Assembly (NCBI GenBank): GCA_019241495.1
Contig: JAFAWZ010000107.1
Span: 1-12,889, forward strand
Source of the DNA: Acidimicrobiales bacterium
GTDB taxonomy: Bacteria; Actinomycetota; Acidimicrobiia; Acidimicrobiales; Palsa-688
Direction of reading: 5' to 3'
Length of the DNA: 12,889 nt
Under the pieces are notes generated by a model. It searched no databases, was not told the origin of the DNA, and saw only the letters and a list, made by a program, of their open reading frames with translations. A program made the position numbers and the translations under genes. Of the stretch, positions 1-5,909 are shown one piece after another (position 1 is the stretch's first letter; every line of letters begins with the position of its first letter).

Positions 1-2
1 GA

Positions 3-365
3 GACCCGGGCGTCTACTCGGCCCGGTTCGCAGGCGAGGGGGCCACTTACGCGGACAACGTGGCCAAGCTGCTCAGCGAGCTGGAGGGGGCATCGACGCG
101 CGCCGCCCGGTTCAAGACGGTGGCGCTGGCCGCCTGGCCCGACGGGCGGGAGCTGGTTGCCGAAGGAGAGGTGGCCGGCTGCATCGCGCTCGCTCCCCGG
201 GGGGCCGGTGGATTCGGGTACGACCCGGTGTTCGTGCCCAATGATGGGGACGGGCGGACCTTCGCTGAGATGACAGCCGAAGAGAAGAACGCCCTGTCCC
301 ATCGGGGCCGGGCCTTCCATTCGCTGGCCGCCGCGCTGCAGGGGGATGGTCGGCCGGTCCGCTAA
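3..365 (+). CDS. rdgB: RdgB/HAM1-family dITP/XTP pyrophosphatase, C-terminal part
   Basis: The gene enters from the left edge already in frame (first full codon at 3), so the N-terminus with the substrate-binding SxNxxK motif is missing; about 120 C-terminal residues remain. The visible sequence has family hallmarks in order: PGVYSARFAGEGATYADN near the start, then GGFGYDPVFVP, then the ending FAEMTAEEKNALSHRGRAF. Family knowledge: these cytosolic enzymes hydrolyse non-canonical purine nucleoside triphosphates (dITP, XTP) to monophosphate and pyrophosphate, cleaning the nucleotide pool. The stop TAA is at 363-365. A GTG at 60 could be mistaken for a start, but the conserved motif upstream of it shows the true gene begins outside the window. 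A new promoter-like box follows before the next gene, so the two need not be co-transcribed. Confidence 0.93.
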   Translation, partial: DPGVYSARFAGEGATYADNVAKLLSELEGASTRAARFKTVALAAWPDGRELVAEGEVAGCIALAPRGAGGFGYDPVFVPNDGDGRTFAEMTAEEKNALSHRGRAFHSLAAALQGDGRPVR

Positions 366-375
366 CTAACGCCCG

Positions 376-381
376 TAATAT
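376..381 (+). promoter_or_regulatory. Putative -10 box (TAATAT) for a leaderless or short-leader transcript
   Basis: TAATAT matches the actinobacterial TANNNT -10 pattern and stands out in GC-rich DNA. It ends 11 bases before the GTG/ATG pair at 393/396, where there is no convincing Shine-Dalgarno sequence. That fits a transcript beginning at or just before the start codon. No clear -35 is seen; inference only. Confidence 0.4.
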
Positions 382-392
382 GGAAACGTGAA

Positions 393-1637
393 GTGATGCC
401 CGGAGAGGATGAGGCGGCCCTCGATACTGCCCCCGAGGCGGCCGGCGCCGATCCGGGCGTGCCGTATGGTCCGCCGGCTCCCAGACGGCGGCGGGGTCTG
501 CGGGCTTTGCTTCCCTCCCCGGTCTGGCACGTAGGGCGCCTGCTGATCCTCGCCCTGATCCTCGAATACCTGGTACTGCCGCAGCTCGCCGGTCCCCGGA
601 AGGTGGGCCGGTTGCTGACGCAGGTGAATCCGTTCTTGCTCCTGGCCGGCGTCGGGCTCGAAGCGGGAGCCCTTTTGTCCTACGCCATGCTGACGCGTGC
701 CGTTCTGCCCAATTCCAACCGGGTCAAGTTCTTCACCATCTTCCGCATCCAGCTGAGCACCCTGTCGGTGAGCCACTGCGCGCCGGGAGGCTCGGCCGCT
801 GGTACCGCGCTCGGCTACCGGCTGATGACACAGGCCGGGATCCGACCCGGAGACGCCGGTTTCGCGCTCGGGATGCAGGGCATCGGGTCGGCGGTCGTCC
901 TGAACGTGATCCTCTGGATCGCCTTGATCGTCTCTATCCCGGTGTGGGGGTTCGCCGCGGTCTACCTGCTGGCTGCCATGGTCGGGGCGGTGCTGCTGGC
1001 CGCGTCGGTGGCCTTGTTGTACGCCTTCACGCGGGGCGAGGATCGGGTCGCGGAGCTGTTGGAGCGGGCCGCGGGGCGGATTCCGTTCATCGACGGGGCT
1101 GTTCTGCGGCGGTCGTTCGTGGAGCTCGCCTCTCGCCTCGAGCAGCTCGGGCGGGAGCGCCAGACGCTGATCCACGCCGTGGTGTGGGCCAGCCTGAACT
1201 GGGTGCTCGACGCCGCCTCGTTGGCGGTGATGGTCGGCGCCTTCGGCCACTGGGTGAACCCCGACGGCCTCCTGGTGGCCTACGGCCTGGCCAACGTCCT
1301 GGCCGTGATCCCCATCACACCGGGCGGTCTCGGGGTGATCGAAGCCACCCTCACCACCCTCCTCGTCGGGTTCGGGACCCCCCAGGGCGTCGCCACCTTG
1401 GGCGTGGTCGTCTACCGGTTCATCAACTTCTGGCTGCCCATTCCCGTCGGGGGGCTCGCCTACCTGTCCCTCCAGGTGGACCGGACGGCCGAGCGGCACC
1501 GGCCTCGTGGATGGAGGTGGCCCATCCCGGGGGTGCGCCGGGACGCTCGCCTGATGGCTGACCTGCCCGGGCCACCCCGGCCTGAAGAGCTGTCGAAAAA
1601 CTCGCGGGAAGGAGATGCCGGCCGTTCGTACTGCTGA
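393..1637 (+). CDS. YbhN / LPG-synthase-TM-type integral membrane protein (flippase-like)
   Basis: A 414-residue polytopic membrane protein. Residues 1-35 are a Pro/Arg-rich cytoplasmic head; hydrophobic segments follow (for example LLILALILEYLVLPQLA and FLLLAGVGLEAGALLSYAML), and a late segment carries the family motif PITPGGLGVIEATL. Members resemble the membrane part of lysylphosphatidylglycerol synthase (MprF) and are thought to move or modify lipids or lipid-linked sugars; no aminoacyl-transfer domain is present, so the substrate is unknown. The start is GTG 393 or the adjacent ATG 396; no good ribosome site is visible. The C-terminus is odd: from about residue 398 the reading frame runs into a palindromic element (1583-1728), whose left arm encodes EELSKNSREGDAGRSYC and the stop. 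Joining the TGAAGA copies that flank the element would give an ancestral tail ending PEEHQLSQGH and a TAA. The family call is firm; the role is not. Confidence 0.85.
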   Translation: MMPGEDEAALDTAPEAAGADPGVPYGPPAPRRRRGLRALLPSPVWHVGRLLILALILEYLVLPQLAGPRKVGRLLTQVNPFLLLAGVGLEAGALLSYAMLTRAVLPNSNRVKFFTIFRIQLSTLSVSHCAPGGSAAGTALGYRLMTQAGIRPGDAGFALGMQGIGSAVVLNVILWIALIVSIPVWGFAAVYLLAAMVGAVLLAASVALLYAFTRGEDRVAELLERAAGRIPFIDGAVLRRSFVELASRLEQLGRERQTLIHAVVWASLNWVLDAASLAVMVGAFGHWVNPDGLLVAYGLANVLAVIPITPGGLGVIEATLTTLLVGFGTPQGVATLGVVVYRFINFWLPIPVGGLAYLSLQVDRTAERHRPRGWRWPIPGVRRDARLMADLPGPPRPEELSKNSREGDAGRSYC

Positions 1638-1728
1638 ATGTCACATATCTGCGGAGCACGGCACCGCAGGGGACTCGGTACGAACGGCCGGCATCTCCAA
1701 TCTGGAGGTTTTTCGCGGCTCTTGAAGA
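1583..1728. repeat. Dispersed palindromic element, copy 1 (RPE/MITE-like)
   Basis: An imperfect inverted repeat. The inner stem is a perfect 21-bp pairing of 1611-1631 with 1678-1698. The outer arms (1586-1602 against 1707-1724) pair imperfectly: AAGAGCTGTCGAAAAAC faces GTTTTTCGCGGCTCTT. The 46-base loop holds a second small hairpin, CTGCGG (1649-1654) with CCGCAG (1664-1669). TGAAGA occurs at both ends (1583-1588 and 1723-1728) and may be a target-site duplication, though the exact ends are uncertain. The left arm is about 81% identical without gaps (34 of 42 positions) to the element at 5933-6064. It forms the last codons and stop of the membrane protein gene. It encodes no transposase. Confidence 0.75.
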
Positions 1729-1803
1729 ACATCAGCTCAGTCAGGGGCACTAACCTTTCGGGTCGTAACACCCCGGGCGGGGACCTGGACGGGAAGGAAG
1801 AAA

Positions 1804-3267
1804 ATGCGGAAAACCCGGGCCTCCAGTCGCTTTGTGCTGCTCGCCCTTCTCGCTGCACTCTTGGCGGTTGGACTGGTCGGCATCGGCTCCGTGGCCGGCC
1901 GAGCGGCTCCGGCCTCGGCCGCGACCGGAGGATCCGGCTTCCCGGGCTACTGGCTGGTTGCCGCCGACGGGGGCGTGTACAACTACAACACCCCCAATTT
2001 CAGCGCCCTCCGGGGCATCCGCCTGAACCAACCGGTGGTCGGTGGGGTGCCGTCGCTCGACGGCCTCGGGTACCGGTTGGTCGCGTCCGACGGCGGGGTC
2101 TTCTCGTTCGGGGACGCCCCGTTCTACGGCTCCACCGGGAACCTCGCCCTGGTCCAGCCTGTGGTCGGCATGTCCAACGACCCGGCAAGCGGCGGATACT
2201 GGATGGTCGCGGCCGACGGCGGGGTGTTCTCGTTCAACGCCGGCTTCTACGGCTCGACTGGTGGGATGCGGCTCAACCAGCCCATAGTGGGTATGGCCTC
2301 CACCCCGGACGGGCACGGCTACTGGTTGGTGGCCTCGGACGGCGGGGTGTTCGCCTTCGGCGACGCCGGCTTCTACGGCTCCACAGGAAACCTTCGCCTG
2401 GTGGCGCCGGTCCGGTCGATCCAGACGACCGCCGACGGCCGGGGGTACTGGATGTCGGCTGCCGACGGAGGGGTGTTCTGTTTCGGAGATGCGCCCTATC
2501 TGGGCTCGGCCGCGGGGGCCCACAGCCCGGCCCCGGTCGTCGCCATGTTGACGACCAAGGTCGGCTACCCCTTGCCGCCCGGGGCCACCGGCTACGACGT
2601 CTCGAAGTACCAGTGCAACCAGCTCCCAGCGGCCCGCAGCTTCGCCGTCGTCGAGATAGCCGGAGCCATCAACGGCTTCGAGAACCCGTGCTACCAGCAG
2701 GAGGTGGCATGGGCCGGCCCGAACGTGTCGAGCTACATCTTCATGAACGGGCTCCCATCGTCGGCACCGCCCGAGTCGGCCAGCGGGCCGGCCGGGAACT
2801 GCGCGCCGACCGACCGGTTGTGCCAGGGATTCAACTACGGGTGGTACTGGGCCCGCTCCTGGGTAAGCCGGTCCGAGGCTTTGGGGGTGAACACCACCCT
2901 GTGGTGGCTGGACGTCGAGGGACCCGGGACGTTCTGGGCCACAGATGGCGCCTCGCAGGCAGCCAACAGCCGGGTGATCGAGGGGGCGGTTGCCGGGCTC
3001 CAGTCCATGGGCACATTTCCCGGGCTGTACTCCACCGCCCTCCAGTGGGGTGACATCACCGGCAACCAGCCTTACTTCCCGGGCATTCCGTTGTGGGTTC
3101 CGGGCGCCGACTATGTATCGGGCGATGCGGCCAGCGCCCAGAACGTGTGCGCCAGCAACTACAACTCCGACCACATGCCCTTCGCGGGAGGCGGGATCGT
3201 GGTGGTGCAGTACGGTTACGGGGCGGGACCGCCCCAGACCGTCGACCCCGACTACGCCTGCGTGTAG
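1804..3267 (+). CDS. Secreted GH25-like (lysozyme-fold) hydrolase with five N-terminal DGG repeats
   Basis: 487 residues. Residues 1-40 form a signal peptide (basic MRKTR, a Leu/Ala/Val core, then APASA before the likely cleavage). Residues 48-253 hold five 40-42-residue repeats of the type GYWLVASDGGVFAFGDAGFYGS. Residues 254-487 form the catalytic-like part: it opens with GYDVSKYQ, typical of GH25 and DUF1906-like domains, contains WWLDVEGPG with a D-x-E motif like the GH25 catalytic pair, then GLYSTALQW and ends with a Tyr-rich strand and DPDYACV. The probable role is binding and cleaving peptidoglycan or another surface glycan outside the cell; substrate and activity are inferred. The ATG is well supported by GGAAGGA at 1792-1798 with five bases of spacing. 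A TAACCT -10-like box lies at 1751-1756. The repeats recur in the protein at 9170-11137. Confidence 0.85.
   Translation: MRKTRASSRFVLLALLAALLAVGLVGIGSVAGRAAPASAATGGSGFPGYWLVAADGGVYNYNTPNFSALRGIRLNQPVVGGVPSLDGLGYRLVASDGGVFSFGDAPFYGSTGNLALVQPVVGMSNDPASGGYWMVAADGGVFSFNAGFYGSTGGMRLNQPIVGMASTPDGHGYWLVASDGGVFAFGDAGFYGSTGNLRLVAPVRSIQTTADGRGYWMSAADGGVFCFGDAPYLGSAAGAHSPAPVVAMLTTKVGYPLPPGATGYDVSKYQCNQLPAARSFAVVEIAGAINGFENPCYQQEVAWAGPNVSSYIFMNGLPSSAPPESASGPAGNCAPTDRLCQGFNYGWYWARSWVSRSEALGVNTTLWWLDVEGPGTFWATDGASQAANSRVIEGAVAGLQSMGTFPGLYSTALQWGDITGNQPYFPGIPLWVPGADYVSGDAASAQNVCASNYNSDHMPFAGGGIVVVQYGYGAGPPQTVDPDYACV
1945..2562 (+). repeat. Five coding repeats of about 42 codons (DGG repeat)
   Basis: Units start at each GYW/GYR and are 41, 42, 41, 42 and 40 codons long. 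The consensus is GYWLVAxDGGVFxFGDAxFYGS followed by a linker ending PVVGM and a short Pro/Asp/Gly turn. Units are clearly diverged at the DNA level. The regular Trp, Gly and aromatic spacing suggests a beta-propeller or stacked beta-hairpin fold; this is inference. Confidence 0.8.
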
Positions 3268-3288
3268 GAGCGGTGGCGGGCGAGGGTG

Positions 3289-3370
3289 TGCGGGCGAGAG
3301 GACTCGAACCTCCACCCCTTTCGGGACCAGGACCTAAACCTGGCGCGTATGCCAGTTTCGCCACGCCCGC
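3289..3370 (-). tRNA. tRNA-Leu (anticodon UAG)
   Basis: Read on the minus strand, the 7-bp acceptor stem GCGGGCG (3370-3364) pairs with CGCCCGC, with discriminator A at 3289. The anticodon arm is CCAGG-TTTAGGT-CCTGG, giving anticodon TAG. A long variable arm (TCCCGAAAGGGGTG) marks a class II tRNA, and the T arm contains TTCGAGT. The CCA end is not encoded: the next bases read CAC. It reads CUA and probably other CUN leucine codons. It starts only 21 bases past the stop of the convergent hydrolase gene. Confidence 0.95.
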
Positions 3371-3380
3371 ATGACCTTCT

Positions 3381-3411
3381 GACCAGCCGGCCCAATCCTA
3401 CTTGGCTGGTC
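3381..3411. terminator. Hairpin between the SDR gene end and tRNA-Leu
   Basis: GACCAGCC (3381-3388) pairs perfectly with GGCTGGTC (3404-3411) around a 15-base loop. It lies after the minus-strand SDR stop and before the tRNA. There is no T-run on either strand, so it may be a weak or factor-assisted terminator or a processing site. Confidence 0.35.
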
Positions 3412-3474
3412 CCCGCGTGTTCCACGGCGCGAGCAGCCTGCGCGAATCAGCAGTCCTGACGTCCGAGCCTGACA

Positions 3475-4314
3475 TCAGCCGACTTTCACGCTGGAACCGC
3501 CGTCCACGGGAAGGGCTGCTCCCGTGATGAAGCCGGCCTCGTCAGAGGCGAGGAAGAGGGCCGCGTTGGCGACGTCCCACGCCGTGCCCATCTTCCGTCC
3601 GAGCGGCACGTTGGCGTCGCGTTCGGCTACCACCTGATCCCACGACTTGCCGGTGGCCGCCACCCGTGGTGCGATGGCCATCGGCGTGTTCATGAGGCCG
3701 GGCAGGATGGCGTTGGCCCGGATGCCGCGCTTTGCCTCGTTGGCCGCGATCTGTTGGGTTAGCGCGACCACGGCCGCCTTGGACGTCTTGTAGCCGACGT
3801 AGGGGAACTTCACCACCGCCGCGACCGACGATATGTTGAGGATGACACCGCGCCGTTGCTCGCGCATCAGCGGCAGAGTGTGCTTGCAGGCGAGCACCAT
3901 GCCGCGCAGGTTCACTGCTATCACGCGGTCGAAGCTCTCCACGTCGATTTCGGTGATCTCGGCGTCGCCACCTGCCAGGCTGATGCCGACGTTGTTGTGG
4001 AGGATATCGATTCGCCCGAAGGCGTCGACGCAGGTGTTCACAGCGGCGCGCACAGCCTCCTCGTCGGTCACGTCCGCTCGGGCGACGCGCGCCGTGCCTC
4101 CAGCGTCGGTGATCAGCTGGGCGGTCTCCTCCGCGGACGCGAGGTCGCGGTCGACGCAGAGCACCTGGGCACCTTCGCGCGCGAAGAGGATGGCGGTGGC
4201 CCGGCCGTTGCCCAAGGTTTCGCCTGGTGTCTGGCCCGCCCCGACGACCATGGCGACCTTTCCCTCCAGCCGCATCAGCTGGCCATCCGGCGGTGGTAAA
4301 GACGACTTGGACAT
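3475..4314 (-). CDS. SDR-family NAD(P)-dependent oxidoreductase (first of a tandem pair)
   Basis: 279 residues, the usual size of a classical short-chain dehydrogenase/reductase. The cofactor-binding loop is a variant, VGAGQTPGETLGNGRA (from about residue 24), with an inserted loop instead of plain TGxxxGIG. VDRD follows beta-2, favouring NAD. NNVG at 107-110 replaces the common NNAG. The catalytic set is visible: Asn and Ser in LNISS (160-163) and Y175-x3-K179 in YKTSK. The family reaction is reversible oxidation of an alcohol to a ketone; the substrate is not determinable. The reading frame stays open far upstream into the next gene, but similarity starts only after ATG 4314; ATG 4275 (MRLEGKVAM) is an alternative. 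No Shine-Dalgarno precedes 4314. The gene lies 71 bases behind a paralogous SDR on the same strand, so they are probably co-transcribed. Confidence 0.85.
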   Translation of the reverse strand: MSKSSLPPPDGQLMRLEGKVAMVVGAGQTPGETLGNGRATAILFAREGAQVLCVDRDLASAEETAQLITDAGGTARVARADVTDEEAVRAAVNTCVDAFGRIDILHNNVGISLAGGDAEITEIDVESFDRVIAVNLRGMVLACKHTLPLMREQRRGVILNISSVAAVVKFPYVGYKTSKAAVVALTQQIAANEAKRGIRANAILPGLMNTPMAIAPRVAATGKSWDQVVAERDANVPLGRKMGTAWDVANAALFLASDEAGFITGAALPVDGGSSVKVG

Positions 4315-4317
4315 GGT

Positions 4318-4329
4318 CGAGTCGACTCG
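4318..4329. promoter_or_regulatory. 12-bp perfect palindrome just upstream of an SDR start
   Basis: CGAGTCGACTCG is self-complementary and ends three bases before the ATG at 4314 (minus strand). A second, imperfect palindrome, GGTAGACCGTCGACC, lies at 4349-4363, and TACCAT on the minus strand (4351-4346) could be a -10. Together they could form an operator for the downstream SDR. Chance palindromes are common in GC-rich DNA, so confidence is low. Confidence 0.25.
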
Positions 4330-4385
4330 GCGCGCACGGTGGTCAATGGTAGACCGTCGACCTTCTAGGGTTCTGAGCCATGCCC

Positions 4386-5216
4386 TCAGAGGTCGCGTGC
4401 CGCCGCGGTGAGCGTGACCCCACCGTCGACGACGAGCACCTGACCGGTGATCCAGCGGGCCCGGGCCGACGCAAGGAACAACACAGCTTGGCCCACGTCC
4501 CAGCCGTTGCCCTCCATCCCGAGCGGCGTTGACAGCCGGCGGCGCTCCCTGGCCTCGTCGCTCATCCCGCCGGCCGCGACCATGGGCGTGTACGCCGGGC
4601 CCGGCGCCACGCAGTTGACGCGAACGCCGAGGGGAGCGCAGTCGACGGCCGCCGCCTTGGTGAGGGCGATGACCGCGCCTTTGGTCGTCGAGTAGGCGGT
4701 GAGGCCGCGAGGCCGCAGGGCCGAGATCGACGACACATTGACAACGGCGCCGCCGTCCCCTGAGGCGGCCATAGCCGACACGGCGTGGCGGGTGGCCAAC
4801 ACCATGCTGTGAACGTTCACCCGCCACAGCCGGTCCCACCGCTCGTCGGTTTCGTCGAGGAGGCGGTGTCGACTGCCGATGCCGACGTTGTTGTCGAGCA
4901 CGTCGAGCCGACCCCAGCGGCGCATGGCTTCAGTCACCATTGCGGCGCAATCGTCGTTGCTCGTCACGTCGGCGGCGAACGACGCCGCCTCCCCGCCGGC
5001 GGCGGTCACCATCTCGACCGTCTGGTCGGCCGCGTCGACGTCGCGATCGACGACCAGCACGCGCGCGCCGGCCCGGGCCAGCAGGACCGCGGCAGCTCGC
5101 CCGGTTCCGATGCCTTCGTCGCGCGACCCGCCACCGGTGACGAGGGCGACGCGGCCGTCGAGGCCGTCGCCCTCAGGGACCGCCAGCCCGTCGGTGGTCA
5201 CCTCGAGATCGCCCAT
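4386..5216 (-). CDS. SDR-family NAD(P)-dependent oxidoreductase (second of a tandem pair)
   Basis: 276 residues from ATG 5216. That start is chosen because GGAAGG (5228-5223) sits six bases upstream; an open frame back to 5297 would overlap the divergent gene. The cofactor loop is TGGGSRDEGIGTGRA (from about residue 27), followed by VDRD at the end of beta-2. NNVG is at 109-112, the Ser motif NVSS at 160-163 and Y175-x3-K179 in YSTTK. These positions match the downstream SDR exactly, so the two look like tandem duplicates that have diverged. Similar proteins reduce or oxidise cyclic alcohols and ketones or act as beta-ketoacyl reductases; the real substrate is unknown. It is first in a likely two-gene minus-strand operon, divergent from a carboxymuconolactone-decarboxylase-family gene. 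Confidence 0.87.
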   Translation of the reverse strand: MGDLEVTTDGLAVPEGDGLDGRVALVTGGGSRDEGIGTGRAAAVLLARAGARVLVVDRDVDAADQTVEMVTAAGGEAASFAADVTSNDDCAAMVTEAMRRWGRLDVLDNNVGIGSRHRLLDETDERWDRLWRVNVHSMVLATRHAVSAMAASGDGGAVVNVSSISALRPRGLTAYSTTKGAVIALTKAAAVDCAPLGVRVNCVAPGPAYTPMVAAGGMSDEARERRRLSTPLGMEGNGWDVGQAVLFLASARARWITGQVLVVDGGVTLTAAARDL

Positions 5217-5286
5217 TACCTGCCTTCCGTCTTCGGGATCCCATGCGCGTGCGCCGGGCTGCATCTGTCTGGCAGGGTAACTGCTC
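5217..5286. promoter_or_regulatory. Divergent promoter region between the SDR pair and the CMD-family gene
   Basis: This 70-base gap separates two divergent starts and must hold both promoters unless they lie inside the coding sequences. On the minus strand TACCCT (5279-5274) fits TANNNT, with the SDR ribosome site GGAAGG at 5228-5223. On the plus strand CAGGG (5273-5277) lies about nine bases before ATG 5287 and is a weak ribosome site. Shared control of the three genes is an inference from the layout. Confidence 0.35.
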
Positions 5287-5841
5287 ATGGCCCGCATCCC
5301 CTACCTCGACCCAGACGACCTGCCCGAAGACCAGCGGTCCTTGCTCGAGCGCCCCGCCAACCTGTTTCGCGCCGTCGCCAACAGCCCGGCGGCGCTTCGC
5401 AATTTGTTGCGGTTCGGCGGTTGGATCCGCCACCACAGCGCCCTCGATTCCCGGCTGCGGGAGATGGCCATCCTGCAGGTGGGCTATATCACCGTCACCG
5501 AGTACGAGTGGTCTCACCATCTCAAGCTCGCATCTGACTTTGGCGTGAGCGAAGACGATGTGCGAGCACTAGTGGCCGAGGCCGACGGTCATGGCACCGG
5601 CTTGCCCGCCCTCGACCGCGCCGTTCTCCGAGCAGCTCGGGAGATGACCAGCGACCTGAAGATCGGTGACGCCACCTTCGTCGAGTTGCAAGGGGCGCTT
5701 TCAGCGGGCGAGATCGTCGAGCTTTGCATGGTGATCGGTTTCTACAACTTGGTGGTGCGTGTGCTGCATACCCTCGAGGTCGATTTAGAGCCCGAGTACG
5801 AGCCGTACCTCGCGAAGGCCCCGCTCCCTCCGAAGGGCTGA
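5287..5841 (+). CDS. Carboxymuconolactone decarboxylase (CMD)-family protein without CxxC
   Basis: 184 residues. The core RLREMAILQVGYITVTEYEWSHH (about 58-80), then the DFGVSEDDV and DRAVLRAAREM helices and a C-terminal IVELCMVIGFYNLVVR, match the all-helical CMD/AhpD-like fold. Only one cysteine is present (in ELCM), so the CxxC redox pair of AhpD peroxidases is absent. This points away from a peroxidase and toward the decarboxylase-like or uncharacterised branch often found beside catabolic genes. Divergent linkage to two SDR dehydrogenases suggests a shared small-molecule catabolic pathway; the substrate cannot be read from the sequence. The start ATG 5287 begins the conserved MARIPYLDPDDLPE opening. 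Confidence 0.82.
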   Translation: MARIPYLDPDDLPEDQRSLLERPANLFRAVANSPAALRNLLRFGGWIRHHSALDSRLREMAILQVGYITVTEYEWSHHLKLASDFGVSEDDVRALVAEADGHGTGLPALDRAVLRAAREMTSDLKIGDATFVELQGALSAGEIVELCMVIGFYNLVVRVLHTLEVDLEPEYEPYLAKAPLPPKG

Positions 5842-5896
5842 CGCCTACCGGTTCGTCACGAGCTGCCCCGTAGCTGATCTTGCTCGGGCGACCGGG

Positions 5897-5902
5897 TACC
5901 CT
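5897..5902 (+). promoter_or_regulatory. Putative -10 box (TACCCT) giving a leaderless clpP transcript
   Basis: TACCCT fits TANNNT and ends seven bases before ATG 5910, the spacing expected if transcription starts on the start codon. No Shine-Dalgarno precedes 5910. This supports 5910 as the real clpP start despite the odd N-terminal extension. Confidence 0.45.
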
Positions 5903-5909
5903 CGACCCC

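Noticed and set aside
366..1499. Long open frame on the minus strand opposite the membrane protein
   Set aside because: The translation is Arg/Gly/Pro/Gln-rich low-complexity sequence typical of the reverse frame of a GC-rich gene. The plus-strand frame shows membrane helices and a family motif.
1729..1803. Riboswitch (for example ydaO/c-di-AMP type) upstream of the wall hydrolase
   Set aside because: Only about 75 bases separate the palindromic element from the start codon, and I could not recognise the conserved core of any riboswitch class there.
1638..3053. Plus-strand open frame overlapping the secreted hydrolase
   Set aside because: It is Arg-rich with no family motifs, and lies in another frame over a gene with a signal peptide, repeats and a catalytic motif. 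It also starts inside the palindromic element.
4315..4839. N-terminal extension of the first SDR frame over the second SDR gene
   Set aside because: The extension is Arg-rich shadow sequence antisense to nothing conserved, and overlaps a clear SDR on the same strand in another frame. SDR similarity begins just after ATG 4314.
3289..5841. Genomic island integrated at tRNA-Leu
   Set aside because: No integrase, no repeat of the tRNA 3' end elsewhere in the window, and the tRNA 3' end faces the hydrolase gene, not the SDR module. Composition does not obviously change.
5287..5841. AhpD-like alkylhydroperoxidase
   Set aside because: The protein has only one cysteine, so the redox-active CxxC pair is missing.
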